This document shows positions 1 through 9,800 of a stretch of 64,000 nt of DNA, one piece after another. Below the pieces are notes generated by a model that was not told the origin of the DNA, searched no databases, and worked only from the letters and a program-made list of their open reading frames with translations. Numbering within the stretch: the stretch's first letter is position 1; each line of letters starts with the position of its first letter. A program made the position numbers and the translations under genes. This stretch comes from RPRB01 sp035519675 (GTDB lineage: Bacteria > Myxococcota > Myxococcia > Myxococcales > Myxococcaceae), in the NCBI GenBank assembly GCA_035519675.1, contig DATIWB010000001.1, positions 124,001 to 188,000 on the forward strand, given 5' to 3'.

Positions 1-1256
1 CGCTCGCGTGGGTCGGGGTGCCCCTTGCGCTCCTCGGGATCGACCTTCGCCGGAGCTCGTGGGCGGGGCGACGCGGCTTCGGCCCGCGGTGGGGCCTGCG
101 CTCCGGTGGGCCGTGCCGCAGGGGCGGCGTTCTGGGCGGAAAGCGGCGCCGGAGGTGCCGCGGGCCTGGTCGCGGGCACGCTGACCGGTGGGCGGGGGGT
201 GACTTCGGCCCGCGGAACGGGGCGAAGGACAGGGCCCTCGTTGCCCGATCGATCGGCGCCGTTGGACCACGGGCGGGGTCCGCCCTGGTCGCTGCCCATC
301 GCCTCGGGCCGGAGTACGGGCTGCACCACCGGTTGTCCGGGCGAGGGGGGCGGCAGCCGGCGCACCGAGACGGTACTCGTGCCCGGCTGGACCGGGACGG
401 GCCTGCCCACCGGCTCACCCCCGACCGTGGCGGGCTGGCTCACCCCGTGCGCCGGAACCTCAGCGGGAACGGAGGCGTTCCGGACGGGAGGCGGAGGCGC
501 GACGACCACCGGGTGCACCGAGGCCGCGTCGTGGGCGATGACCGGCGCCTGGGCGGTCACTGGCCGCCCCTCACGCGTCACCCCGGCCGGCGCGACCACC
601 TCGACCACCCCGCCGCGCGACACGGGACGGACCACCATCCCCGGCCGCACGACGGGCGGAGCGCTCAGCACCACCGCCGGCGGCGTGCCCACCGGCGCAG
701 GCACGATGACCCCCGGCTGCGAGCCGGGCGGCGGCGGCACGAAGACACCGTGCGGGCCGATGGGCCGCGCGTAGCCGACGTGCACCACCCTCACCGGGAC
801 GAGCGGGACGTAGACCGTGGGAGGCGGTGGGACGAAGACCCGCACCGTGGGTCGCCAGAAGCCGGCGACGAAGACCACCGCGTCGCCGCGGTACTCGTAG
901 TACGGCTCGGAGTAGACCCACCCCGGCGTGGGCGGTCGCGCCCAGTGCCCGCGGGCCCAGACCCACTCACCGTTCCACCAGCTCCAGTGGCCTCCGACCC
1001 ACACCGCCTCGAACCACGGCCGCGGAGGCGGCGGATCCCAGAGCATCGGCGGAGGAGCCCAGGGGATCGCCACCGGCGCCGGCTGCTCCAGCGGAGGCTC
1101 GATGGACACGGCCACCCAGCCGGAATCCTGCTCCACCACGGGCGGCGGCGGTGGCGGCGGGCGGTACGCCACGGGAGGGGGCGGCGGCTCGCGGTACTCT
1201 CGGACCACACAGCCCGAGGCGAGCACCGCGCATCCCATGAAGAGCATCCTGCGCAT
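1..1256 (-). CDS. YXWGXW-repeat proline-rich lipoprotein, 3' end beyond window
   Basis: The frame is open from an ATG at 1256 to the left edge, about 418 codons without a stop, so the C-terminus is missing. The N-terminus is MRRMLFMGCAVLASGC, a short lipoprotein signal with lipobox ASGC, so the protein is probably lipid-anchored in the envelope. Next come proline runs and then a Trp-rich stretch at about residues 85-140 with W-x-G-H-W and W-N-G-E-W units, typical of the YXWGXW repeat family of unknown function. The rest is low-complexity Pro/Val/Ala sequence, likely extended and surface exposed. A GGAGAC ribosome site sits 7 bases before the ATG. The antisense frames here are also long but are Arg/Gly-rich shadows. 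The function is unknown. Confidence 0.75.
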   Translation of the reverse strand, partial: MRRMLFMGCAVLASGCVVREYREPPPPPVAYRPPPPPPPVVEQDSGWVAVSIEPPLEQPAPVAIPWAPPPMLWDPPPPRPWFEAVWVGGHWSWWNGEWVWARGHWARPPTPGWVYSEPYYEYRGDAVVFVAGFWRPTVRVFVPPPPTVYVPLVPVRVVHVGYARPIGPHGVFVPPPPGSQPGVIVPAPVGTPPAVVLSAPPVVRPGMVVRPVSRGGVVEVVAPAGVTREGRPVTAQAPVIAHDAASVHPVVVAPPPPVRNASVPAEVPAHGVSQPATVGGEPVGRPVPVQPGTSTVSVRRLPPPSPGQPVVQPVLRPEAMGSDQGGPRPWSNGADRSGNEGPVLRPVPRAEVTPRPPVSVPATRPAAPPAPLSAQNAAPAARPTGAQAPPRAEAASPRPRAPAKVDPEERKGHPDPRE

Positions 1257-1355
1257 CGTCGGTCTCCGTCCTTCCTTGCCTGTGGCGAGACGCCGCGCCG
1301 CCTCCCGCTATTCACCCCCGTGAACGGGCTGGGCGAAGGACTAGGCTACCGCTCG

Positions 1356-2162
1356 ATGGGGACCCGCATCCGCTGCAACGGCGTCGAGCTCGCGGTGGAG
1401 GACTGGGGTGGACGCGGGCCACCGGTGCTGTTCTCCCACGGCCTGCTCTACTCGATGCGGATGTGGGACGCGCAGATCGCCGCGCTGCGGACTGCCTTCC
1501 GCTGCGTCGCCTACGACCACCGCGGTCAAGGCCTGAGCGAGACGCCCGCCGCCGGCCTGGACATGGACACCCTGACCGACGACGTGGTGGCGCTCATCGA
1601 TTCGCTGCAGGCCGGCCCGGTGCACTTCGTCGGGATGTCGATGGGCGGATTCGTGGGGATGCGTCTGGCGGCGCGGCGCCCCGAGCTGGTGCGGTCGCTG
1701 GCGCTGGTCGACACCTCGGCGCGACCGGAACCTCCGGAGACGGTGCCGCGCTACCGCCGGATGGAGTGGGTGGCGCGCTGGCTCGGCGTCCGGCCGGTGG
1801 TGGGCCGGGTCCTGGCGATCATGCACGGAGAGAGCGCCCGGCGCGATCCGGCCCGCGCCGCGGACCTGCGCCGATGGCGCGAGCATCTGCTGTCCCTCGA
1901 CCGGGTGGCGATGCCACGCGCGGTGGAGGGTGTGCTCCGGCGCGAGGGCGTCGAGCGGCTCCTTCCCCGCATCCGCTGCCCGACCCTGGTGATGGTGGGC
2001 GAGGAGGACACGGCGACCGTGCCGGCCAGGGCGGCGGAGATCGCCGCGGGAGTCCCCGGCGCGCGGCTGGTGCGCATTCCCCGCGCCGGCCACATGTCAC
2101 CCATCGACGCCCCGGAGGCGGTCACCGCCGAGCTGCGGACCTTTCTCGCGGCGCAGCGGTGA
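1356..2162 (+). CDS. alpha/beta-fold hydrolase
   Basis: This 268-residue protein belongs to the alpha/beta hydrolase family of esterases, lactonases and related enzymes; the substrate cannot be read from sequence. The oxyanion region is FSHGLL near residue 30, the nucleophile elbow is G-M-S-M-G-G near residue 92, the acid is probably the Asp of GEEDTA near residue 220, and the catalytic His is in RAGHMSP near residue 248. The length is normal for the family (250-300). The ATG at 1356 was chosen because MGTRIRCNGVELAVEDWG matches how such proteins begin. A GTG at 1320 in the same frame would add 12 residues. The gene is divergent from the lipoprotein to its left, with about 100 bases between them. 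Confidence 0.85.
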   Translation: MGTRIRCNGVELAVEDWGGRGPPVLFSHGLLYSMRMWDAQIAALRTAFRCVAYDHRGQGLSETPAAGLDMDTLTDDVVALIDSLQAGPVHFVGMSMGGFVGMRLAARRPELVRSLALVDTSARPEPPETVPRYRRMEWVARWLGVRPVVGRVLAIMHGESARRDPARAADLRRWREHLLSLDRVAMPRAVEGVLRREGVERLLPRIRCPTLVMVGEEDTATVPARAAEIAAGVPGARLVRIPRAGHMSPIDAPEAVTAELRTFLAAQR

Positions 2163-2298
2163 CAGCGATTCCAACCTCGGGGGGCACGCGGCCGCCGGCG
2201 CGCGCCCGCGACCGGGTCAGCGCGACGAGGAAGGCGACCACCAGCGGCCCGGCAACGACCGCCCATTCACCCGCGTCACCTAACCCGGCCAGCGCCTG

Positions 2299-2574
2299 CT
2301 ACTTCTTCCCGTAGTTGGTAGCGAGGTAATCGACAATCCTCGTCATCTCCTCTGGCTCCATCGGAGCGCCGAAGGCCTTGACCATCTTGTTGACCTCGGC
2401 CTCCCAGCCCTTGCGGTCCAGGAATGGCGAGTTCATCGGGATGTAGTCCTGGCTGTGGCAGGCGGCGCAGCGGCCGAGGACCAGGTCCCGGGCCGGCCCC
2501 TCCTTGAGCTTGCCCCGGTTCTCGTCGGGGTACCCCGGGGCGGCGAGGAGGGCGAGGACGATCAGCGTGCTCAT
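2299..2574 (-). CDS. c-type cytochrome subunit of sulfite dehydrogenase (SorB-like)
   Basis: This 91-residue protein has a short N-terminal signal (STLIVLALLAAPG) and a single haem-binding site C36-A-A-C-H40. The likely sixth haem ligand is a Met in the FGAPMEP segment near residue 71. It is a small periplasmic class I cytochrome c. It starts ten bases after the stop of the molybdoprotein at 2585-3823. The pair matches SorA-SorB, in which the cytochrome takes electrons from sulfite oxidation at the molybdenum centre and passes them to the respiratory chain. The gene pairing and haem motif are seen directly; electron transfer between the two is inferred from the family. Confidence 0.82.
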   Translation of the reverse strand: MSTLIVLALLAAPGYPDENRGKLKEGPARDLVLGRCAACHSQDYIPMNSPFLDRKGWEAEVNKMVKAFGAPMEPEEMTRIVDYLATNYGKK

Positions 2575-2584
2575 CGGCGTGCCC

Positions 2585-3823
2585 CTATCCGACCCGGACC
2601 GTGACCCGGGAGACGACGTTGTTGTGGTACCCGGCGGGGTTGAAGATCAGCTCCGAAACCTGCGAGGCGCCCATCCGGTTGGTGGCCTTGGCCAGGATGG
2701 TCACCTCGCCCTTGGCGCCGGCCTTGAACCCGTGGCGGAAGCCGCGGAAACCGAACCGGCCGACGTCCGGGTCGAGCGTCGCGGTCTGCCAGCCACGCCC
2801 GCCGTCGGCGGAGACCTCCACTGCCTGGATGCCGCTCCCGTTGTCCCAGGCGATGCCCTTGACCTCCACCGGCTGTCCAGGGCGAAGGCGCTGGCCCTCG
2901 CGCGGGCTGGTGAGCAGCGAGTTCACCACGATGTCGGTGATCGGCGTGTTGACCTCGGTCTCCTGCGAGAGGAACCGGTCCACCACCGGGAACTTGCCCT
3001 TGGGGATCCGGTAGGCGGTGGACATCCAGAAATTCTTGAACGGCTGCGACACCACCTGGACCGTGACGATGTGCTTCATCCAGTAGGTCGCAGTCCATCC
3101 GGGGACGATCATCCGCACCGGCGCTCCGTTGAAGTGGGGCAGCGGCTCGCCGTTCATCTGCCAGACCAGCAGCGTGTTCTCGTCCATGGCCTTCCAGACC
3201 GGGATGCTCTTGACGAAGTCCGGAGTCGCCTCCAGCGAGCCGTGGTCGGCGCCGTTGGCCACGACCTCCAGGGCCTCCTTCTTCACCCCGGCCCTGGCCA
3301 GCACGTCCTTGAGGCGCACGCCCTTCCAGCGCGCGTTCCCCATGGCCCCGATCCCCCACTCCACGCCCGCCACGTGCGGCTGGGACAGCCCGCGGCGGTT
3401 GCCCGAGCACTGGCACACGGCGGCGAGCTCGACCTGCTCGAAGTCACGCTGCAGCCCGGGCAGGTCCAGGGTGAAGGGCTTCTCGACCGAGTCCCCACCG
3501 ATTTGCAGCTTCCACTCCGCAGCCGGCACCTGGGGAATCTGTGGCAGGTGGTACCGGATGAAGAAGGCATCATTCGGGGTGAAGACCTGCTCGAAGACCT
3601 CGAGGGGCGTCTCGAAGTTCGGCGGACGGTAGGTTCGCTTGATCAGGGGACGCTTGCCCGGGAGCGCCTCGAGGAACGAGGTCTCCAGCGTCCCTTCCGG
3701 GAGGCCCACCGGACCGACGGGGACTGGCTCGGCGGCGCGCAGCGACGGCGGCAGCAGGGCGCCGGATCCGAGCAGCGCTGCTCCCCCTGCCAGCTCCTTG
3801 AGAAACTGCCGCCTGCTTCTCAT
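2585..3823 (-). CDS. molybdopterin-dependent sulfite dehydrogenase, catalytic subunit (SorA/SoxC-like)
   Basis: This 412-residue protein has a Tat signal (MRSRRQFLKELAGG, twin Arg at residues 4-5), as expected for a cofactor-loaded periplasmic enzyme. The oxidoreductase molybdopterin domain spans about residues 60-270 and contains C-S-G-N-R-R, whose Cys (about residue 139) is the expected molybdenum ligand. The C-terminal third, from about residue 290, resembles the Mo-co dimerisation domain. The enzyme would oxidise sulfite to sulfate. The ATG at 3823 has a good GGGGAGG ribosome site 6 bases upstream; an in-frame ATG at 3892 lies before the signal peptide and was rejected. It forms an operon with the cytochrome gene that follows. 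SoxC of the thiosulfate pathway is an alternative name, but no other sox genes are present. Confidence 0.88.
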   Translation of the reverse strand: MRSRRQFLKELAGGAALLGSGALLPPSLRAAEPVPVGPVGLPEGTLETSFLEALPGKRPLIKRTYRPPNFETPLEVFEQVFTPNDAFFIRYHLPQIPQVPAAEWKLQIGGDSVEKPFTLDLPGLQRDFEQVELAAVCQCSGNRRGLSQPHVAGVEWGIGAMGNARWKGVRLKDVLARAGVKKEALEVVANGADHGSLEATPDFVKSIPVWKAMDENTLLVWQMNGEPLPHFNGAPVRMIVPGWTATYWMKHIVTVQVVSQPFKNFWMSTAYRIPKGKFPVVDRFLSQETEVNTPITDIVVNSLLTSPREGQRLRPGQPVEVKGIAWDNGSGIQAVEVSADGGRGWQTATLDPDVGRFGFRGFRHGFKAGAKGEVTILAKATNRMGASQVSELIFNPAGYHNNVVSRVTVRVG

Positions 3824-3979
3824 GTCGCACCTCCCCGGGTGGCGAGTCCAGCAAGCCGAAGGAAGCGTTCCGGAGGCGGACGACGGTGTCAACGAAAGAC
3901 CGGCACGGTCCGGCGCCAGGTGGTTGCCGGGGCAACGGTCCCAGGGATGTGAGGAGCTGGGATTCCCACCCCCGGGGCT

Positions 3980-5140
3980 TCAGCGGGCGGCGAGCAGCAC
4001 CGGGCCGAGCGAGGGCAGGAAGATCACCACCGCGAGCGCGGCGGCGAGGACCCCGATCCGTGCCACCTCCAGCCCCACCGCCCAGCGCCGCCCCTCGAGG
4101 AGCGCCGCTCCGGCCACCAGCGAGGCCAGCACCCAGGCCACCGCGGTGGCCAGGGCGGGGATGGAGAGCGCCTGGTGCCAGGTGAGGAGCCCGACGGAGA
4201 CGAGGACGATCAGCACCAGCTGGGCGAAGACGTACCCGACGCGGCGGGGGCCGGGGTGCACGTCGAACTTGGGGAGGGCCTCCGGATCCACCCCGCGCCG
4301 CGGAGGAACCGGGCCGAGCCAGTGGGGATGCCAGGCCGGCGAAGCGAACAGATACCGGACCGCCTCGCGCATCGAGGGCGCGCGCCGGACCGCCTGCACC
4401 AGCGCCCAGAGCGGCTGAACCTGCGCCCAGACCGGGTCGAAGCTCCGGAGGGGATGGCTGACCCCGTAGACCACCGGAGCCCCCTCCCGGCGGAGCGTGC
4501 CGAACATCTGGTCCCAGCAGATGAAGGTCGCGGCGTAGTTGCGGTCGAGGTACTCCGGGTTGACGCCGTGGTGCACCCGGTGCAGCGAGGGCGTGTTCAC
4601 CACCTGCTCCAGGAAGCCCACCCGATCCACCAGCTCGGTGTGGATCCAGAACTGGTACAGCGTGCTCAGCGCGTTGACGATGAAGAACACCAGCACCGGC
4701 ACGCCCAGCACCGCCAGGGGCAGGTAGAACGGCATGACCGTCACCGGTGAGAGCACCGCCTGCCGGAGCGCCACCGCGAGGTTGTAGTCCTCGCTCTGGT
4801 GATGGACGACGTGCACGGCCCAGAGGACGTTCACCTCGTGGGAGAGCCGGTGCCACCAGTAGTAGGCGAGGTCCACCCCGACGATGGCGAGGACCCACGG
4901 CCAGACGCTGCCCGGGGCGAAGGTCCAGAGCCGGGCGTGGGCGTACACGAAGCCGTAGAGCGCCAGCAGGGAGGCCTCGAAGAGGAGGAGGACCACCCGC
5001 TGGGTCACGCCGCAGCCCAGGTCGGCGAAGCTGTCGGTGAAGCGATAGACCCGTCGCCGACGGGCACGGGCGACGAGCAGCTCCAGCCCGATGAGGAGGA
5101 AGAAGACCGGAATGGCCAGCGCGATCGGATCCAGCGTCAT
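3980..5140 (-). CDS. sterol desaturase / fatty acid hydroxylase family membrane protein
   Basis: This 386-residue integral membrane di-iron oxygenase carries the full histidine set of the family: H-RLS-H, then H-VV-HH, then H-RV-HH about 70 residues further on. Hydrophobic segments precede the first box, and three or four more follow in an extra C-terminal region (about residues 285-380), making it longer than minimal family members. Family enzymes hydroxylate or desaturate lipids or sterols using O2; the substrate here is unknown. A second member lies at 35778-36668. The gene is divergent from the Gre-like factor at 5212, with about 70 bases between them. Confidence 0.85.
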   Translation of the reverse strand: MTLDPIALAIPVFFLLIGLELLVARARRRRVYRFTDSFADLGCGVTQRVVLLLFEASLLALYGFVYAHARLWTFAPGSVWPWVLAIVGVDLAYYWWHRLSHEVNVLWAVHVVHHQSEDYNLAVALRQAVLSPVTVMPFYLPLAVLGVPVLVFFIVNALSTLYQFWIHTELVDRVGFLEQVVNTPSLHRVHHGVNPEYLDRNYAATFICWDQMFGTLRREGAPVVYGVSHPLRSFDPVWAQVQPLWALVQAVRRAPSMREAVRYLFASPAWHPHWLGPVPPRRGVDPEALPKFDVHPGPRRVGYVFAQLVLIVLVSVGLLTWHQALSIPALATAVAWVLASLVAGAALLEGRRWAVGLEVARIGVLAAALAVVIFLPSLGPVLLAAR

Positions 5141-5211
5141 GAATCGCCCGTGCAGAGTCTAACCGAGGTTGACTCGCCGGCAGGAGGATGCCCACCGTTC
5201 CCCACGCGGCC

Positions 5212-5676
5212 ATGAGCAAGGCCTTCACCCGCGAGGACGACACCCTTCCGTCACCGGTACCCGTGCGCCGGGTCCCGACCGGGCCGCGTCCGCTCACCGC
5301 CGACGGGCACGCCCGGCTGCTCCGGGAGCGTGCCGCTCTCGAGGGTTCGGCCGACCCGGGTGCGGCGGAGCGTCGGGGCGAGCTCGATGCGCTGCTGGAA
5401 CGTGCGGTTCCGGCGGCGCCCGAGGCCGGGGCCGACGGGCGGGCGGTGCTCGGCGCGTTCCTCGAGGTGGAGGACGCCGAGGGCGCCCGTCGCGCGCTGC
5501 GGCTCGTGGGCGGAGACGAGGCGGACGCGGGGCGCGGCTGGGTGCGCATCGACTCGCCGCTGGGGGCGGCGCTGCTCGGACGGCGCGCCGGCGAGACGGT
5601 CCTGGTCGAGCGTCCGCGGGACACCCTGGAGCTCCACGTCCTGCGAGTGTTCGCGGCCAGTCCCGACCGCGGCTGA
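5212..5676 (+). CDS. GreA/GreB family transcription elongation factor-like protein
   Basis: This protein has about 154 residues. The C-terminal half carries the Gre C-terminal (FKBP-like) signature: RLVGGDEAD near residue 100, then GWVRIDSPLGAALLGRRAGE. The N-terminal half has charged helices (about 30-75) that could form the coiled-coil finger that inserts in the RNA polymerase channel to restart stalled complexes. The start at 5212 (MSKAFTREDD) was chosen because that opening is conserved in this family. An ATG at 5188 directly abuts an AGGAGG and would add eight residues, but its spacing is too tight. It may be a Gre-like competitor rather than a true cleavage factor. Confidence 0.82.
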   Translation: MSKAFTREDDTLPSPVPVRRVPTGPRPLTADGHARLLRERAALEGSADPGAAERRGELDALLERAVPAAPEAGADGRAVLGAFLEVEDAEGARRALRLVGGDEADAGRGWVRIDSPLGAALLGRRAGETVLVERPRDTLELHVLRVFAASPDRG

Positions 5677-5704
5677 CGCCCTGGACCCCCTCGTGCTCTA
5701 AAAA

Positions 5705-5746
5705 GTTGCCACTGACTACATCACCGAGTTACCACCAGCCACATCA
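5705..5746 (+). promoter_or_regulatory. imperfect tandem direct repeat before RND efflux operon
   Basis: Two 19-base units, GTTGCCACTGACTACATCA (5705-5723) and GTTACCACCAGCCACATCA (5728-5746), match at 14 of 19 positions and start 23 bases apart. They fill the short gap between the Gre-like gene and the efflux operon and end just before the ribosome site of the adaptor gene. A pair of regulator sites, or a promoter with a duplicated element, is possible. No regulator gene is adjacent. Confidence 0.35.
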
Positions 5747-5757
5747 GGAGGTCGGCC

Positions 5758-6798
5758 ATGTCCGTCCGCCGTCTCGCGCTGCTGGTCCTCGGTCTCGTCT
5801 CGCTCCTGGTCGGCTGCGCCAAGCCGGCCTCCGCACCCACCGCCCTCCCTCCCATCGCCGTGCGCACCGTGCCGGTCGTCCGGGAGAAGGTGCTCCGCCC
5901 CATCCGCGCCGCCGGGCGGCTCGGCGGCAAGCAGGAGATGGCCCTGGCCTTCCGGAGCGGTGGCACCGTCGACCGCATCCTGGTCCGCGAGGGCCAGGCG
6001 GTCCGCAAGGGACAGGTGCTGGCGACGCTGGACACGCTGGACGCCGACGCTGTCCTGGTCCAGGCGACCGCCGCCTACGACAAGGCAGAGCGAGATCGGG
6101 CGCGCACCGAGCGGCTGGCGACCGCGGGAGCCGTCGCCCGGGTCAGCCTGCAAGACGCCGAGACCTCGCTCGAGGTGGCGCGCGCCGCGCTCCGCCAGGC
6201 GCGCCACGCCCGGGTGGTCTCCGAGCTGCGAGCCCCCGACGACGGACAGGTGCAGCGGCGCCTGGTCGAGGCACATGAGCAGGTGGGCGCGGGGACGCCG
6301 GTGCTGCTGGTCCGCGGCGCGACCCGCGGCTGGGTGGTGAAGCTGGGCCTCAGCGATCGCGACGCCGTCCAGGTGCGGCTCGGCGATGCGGCGGTGGTGC
6401 GGTTCGACGCCTTCCCCGACCGGACCTTCTCCGCCAAGGTGACCGAGATCGCCGGCGGGGCCTCTCCGCAGACCGGGACCTTCGAGGTGGAGGTCGCGGT
6501 GGATCCGGCGGGGGCCAACCTCCTCTCGGGGCTGGTGGCCAAGGTGGAGATCGTCCCCGGCGCGCCGCCCGAGCTCTGGGCGGTGCCGGTGGAGGCGCTG
6601 GTCGAGGGCAGTGGCCGGACGGCGGCGGTGTACACCGTCTCCGCGGGCGACAACCGGGCCCGCCGGGTTCCGGTCACCATCGGCTTCATCGAGGGGCCGC
6701 GCGTCGCGGTGCTGGAGGGCCTCGACCAGGTCGCCGAGGTGGTGACCGACGGTGCACCCTATCTCCGCCCGGGCCTGCCCGTGGCGCGGGTCCAGTGA
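5758..6798 (+). CDS. RND efflux periplasmic adaptor (membrane fusion) lipoprotein
   Basis: This 346-residue lipoprotein has signal LVLGLVSLLVGC with a Cys anchor near residue 20. It has the HlyD/AcrA layout: a lipoyl-like half at LVREGQAVRKGQVLATLD (about 80-98), a short alpha-hairpin with DKAERDRARTERL, the second lipoyl half at ELRAPDDGQVQRRLVEAHEQV, then beta-barrel and membrane-proximal domains. It links the inner membrane pump to an outer membrane channel. The ribosome site GAGG lies six bases before the ATG, and the sequence GAGGTCGGCCATG is repeated exactly at the start of the next gene. Its stop codon lies 8 bases before the pump start, so the two are certainly co-transcribed. No outer membrane factor gene is nearby. 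Confidence 0.9.
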   Translation: MSVRRLALLVLGLVSLLVGCAKPASAPTALPPIAVRTVPVVREKVLRPIRAAGRLGGKQEMALAFRSGGTVDRILVREGQAVRKGQVLATLDTLDADAVLVQATAAYDKAERDRARTERLATAGAVARVSLQDAETSLEVARAALRQARHARVVSELRAPDDGQVQRRLVEAHEQVGAGTPVLLVRGATRGWVVKLGLSDRDAVQVRLGDAAVVRFDAFPDRTFSAKVTEIAGGASPQTGTFEVEVAVDPAGANLLSGLVAKVEIVPGAPPELWAVPVEALVEGSGRTAAVYTVSAGDNRARRVPVTIGFIEGPRVAVLEGLDQVAEVVTDGAPYLRPGLPVARVQ

Positions 6799-6806
6799 GG
6801 TCGGCC

Positions 6807-9800
6807 ATGAACCTCGCCGCGTTCTCCGTCCGTCGCTGGCAGTTCACGGTGGTGGTGTTCGGGATGCTCGCCGCGCTGGGCGGCTCGTCGCTGCTCAGCA
6901 TTCCCAAGGCCGAGGATCCGAGCTTCCCCTACCCCAACTTCGCGATCGCCGTCATCTACCCCGGCGCGGTGCCGACCGACCTCGAGAAGCTGGTGGTGGA
7001 TCCCATCGAGGCCAAGCTCAAGGCGCTGGAGGACGTCAAGACGCTGAAGGCGGAGATGAGCGATGGGCTCGCCGTCCTGAATCTGGAGTTCAACGCCGGG
7101 ACCGACCCCGACCGCAAGTACGACGACGTGCTGCGCGAGCTGAACGCGCTCCGCCCCACCCTCCCCGCCGATCTGCAGAGCATCGAGGTCAAGAAGTTCA
7201 ACGCCTCCAACGTGAACATCCTCCAGGCCGCGCTGGTCTCGGACACCGCCTCGTACCGCGAGCTCCAGGAGATGGCCGACCGGCTGAAGAAGCGCCTGGA
7301 CACGGTGCCGGGGACGAAGGACGCCTCGCGCTGGGCGTACCCGGTGCAAGAGGTCCGCGTGGCGCTGGATCTGGAAAGGCTCGCGGCGCTGGGCATCACC
7401 CCCCTCCAGATCATCGGAGCCATCCAGGCGACCAACGCCAACATCCCCGCGGGGAGCGTCGACGTGGGCAAGCGCAAGTTCAACGTGAAGACCAGCGGGG
7501 ACTACGCCTCCATCGCCCAGGTGGAGGACACGGTGGTGGCGGCGCGGGGCGAGGCGCTGGTCCGGCTGCGCGACGTGGCGCAGGTGGAGCTCCGGGACTC
7601 GGAACCGACCCACCTCGGACGCTTCGACGGCCGGCGCGCGGTCTTCGTCACCGTCGCCCAGCGGGACGGTCAGAACATCTTCCAGACCCGGAAGGGGCTG
7701 GAGAAGCAGCTCGCCGACTTCGGCAGCGAGCTCCCCGGTTCGGTGCGGCTGGAGGTGGGCTTCGATCAGGCGCGCAACGTCGCCCACCGGCTGGACGGGT
7801 TCGTTCGCGACTTCGGGCTGGCCATCGCCCTGGTCCTGCTCACCCTGCTGCCGCTGGGGTGGCGGGCGGCGCTGGTGGTGATGATCTCCATCCCGCTCTC
7901 GCTGGCGATCGGCGTCGCCGCGCTGCACCTCACCGGGTTCAGCATCAACCAGCTGAGCATCGTGGGCTTCGTCATTGCCCTCGGGCTGCTGGTCGACGAC
8001 TCGATCGTGGTGGTGGAGAACATCACCCGCTTCCTCCGGGAGGGGCACTCCCGGACCGAGGCCGCGGTGGAGGCCACCCGGCAGATCGGCGTCTCGGTGC
8101 TCGGCTGCACCGCGACCCTGGTCTTCGCCTTCCTCCCGCTGCTCTTCCTCCCCGGAGCGCCCGGGCTCTTCATCCGCAGCATGCCGATGGCGGTGGTGTT
8201 CACCGTGCTGGCCTCGCTCTTCGTCTCCCTGACCATCATTCCCTTCCTCGCCAGCCTGATGCTCCGCCGGGAGGAGCACCCGGAGGGGAACTGGTTCCTC
8301 CGCACGCTGAACCGGGCAGTGGACCTCTCCTACCGGCGGGTGCTGCACCGGGCGCTGGCCCGCCCGTGGCTCACCGTGGGCGTCGCCGCGGCGCTCTTCG
8401 CCGGGAGCGTGGCCCTGGTCCCGCTCATCGGGTTCAGCCTCTTCCCCAAGGCGGGGCTGCCGCAGTTCAGGGTGATGGTGGAGACCCCGGACGGGAGCAA
8501 CCTGGGCGCGACCGACCAGGCGGTGCGCTTCGTGGAGGACCAGCTCACCGGCCGCCGGGAGGTGCGCTCGGTGATGGCCAACGTGGGCGAGGGCAACCCG
8601 CGCATCTATTACAACGTCTCTCCCAAGAACCAGAAGGCGAACACCGCCGAGGTGTTCGTCACCACCGCCGACCTGCATCCGGCGGAGATGGCCCGGTTCA
8701 TCGCCGAGCTGCGCGGACGCTTCTCCCGGTACCCCGGGGCGAAGATCGAGCTCAAGGAGTTCGAGAACGGGCCGCCGCTGGACGCCCCGGTCGCGGTGCG
8801 GGTCATCGGGGAGCGCTTCGAGGTGCTCGAGCCGCTGGCGGCCGAGGTGGAGAAGCTGCTCCTCGAGACTCCGGGAACGACGTACGTCCGGAACCCCAGC
8901 ACCGAGCGAAAGGCAGACCTCAGGGTGGCCATCGATCGGGAGAAGGCCGGGCTGCAGGGCGTGGCCCTGGTCGACCTCGACCGGAGCGTCCGGATGGGGC
9001 TGGCGGGGATCGAGGTGGGCCGCTACCGCGCCGAGGGCCAGGTGGACGAGGCGTACAAGATCAACGTGATGCTTCCCCGCGCCGACGAGCGGCCCAGCCT
9101 CGACGCGCTGGACCGGGTCTACGTCCCGAGCGCGCTGGGTGGCCAGGTCCCCCTGGGCCAGCTCTCCCACCTCGAGCTCGAGGGCTCGCCCACCACCATC
9201 AACCACTACAACAAGGAGCGGAGCATCACCCTCACCTCGGACGTGCTCCCCGGGTACAACACCGACAAGGTGACCCGGAGCGTCCTGGCGAAGGTGGCGA
9301 GCCTGAAGCTCCCGCCGGGGTACCGCATCGTGCCCGCCGGCGAGTACGAGAGCCGGCAGGAGAGCTTCGGCGGGCTCGGCTCGGCGATCATCGTCGCGGC
9401 GTTCGGCGTCCTGGCGGTGCTGGTGCTCGAGTTCCGGACCTTCAAGAGCACGGCGATCGTCGCCTCGGTGATCCCCCTGGGCATCATCGGCGGGGTACTC
9501 GCCCTGGGGCTCACCGGCAACACCCTGAGCTTCACCGCGGCGATCGGCTTCATCGCCCTCATCGGCATCGAGGTGAAGAACTCCATTCTCCTGGTGGACT
9601 TCACCAACCAGCTCCGGGCGAAGGGCACGGGACTCCGCGAGGCCATCGAGCAAGCGGGGAAGACGCGCTTCATCCCCATCCTCCTCACCACCGCCACCGC
9701 GCTGGGAGGCCTCCTGCCGCTGGCGCTGGAGAACTCGTCGCTCTACTCCCCGCTGGCCTGGGTGATCATCGGCGGCCTGCTCAGCTCGACCCTCCTCACC

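Noticed and set aside
2163..2298. Hydrophobic minus-strand segment (AVVAGPLVVAFLVALT) directly after the cytochrome gene stop and in its frame
   Set aside because: No start codon in frame and it runs into antisense of the hydrolase; could be a lost tail of the cytochrome, but there is no evidence of readthrough.
6759..9653. Open frame of about 960 codons antisense to the RND pump
   Set aside because: Product is a charged low-complexity shadow; the pump on the other strand has all family motifs. High GC leaves few stops.
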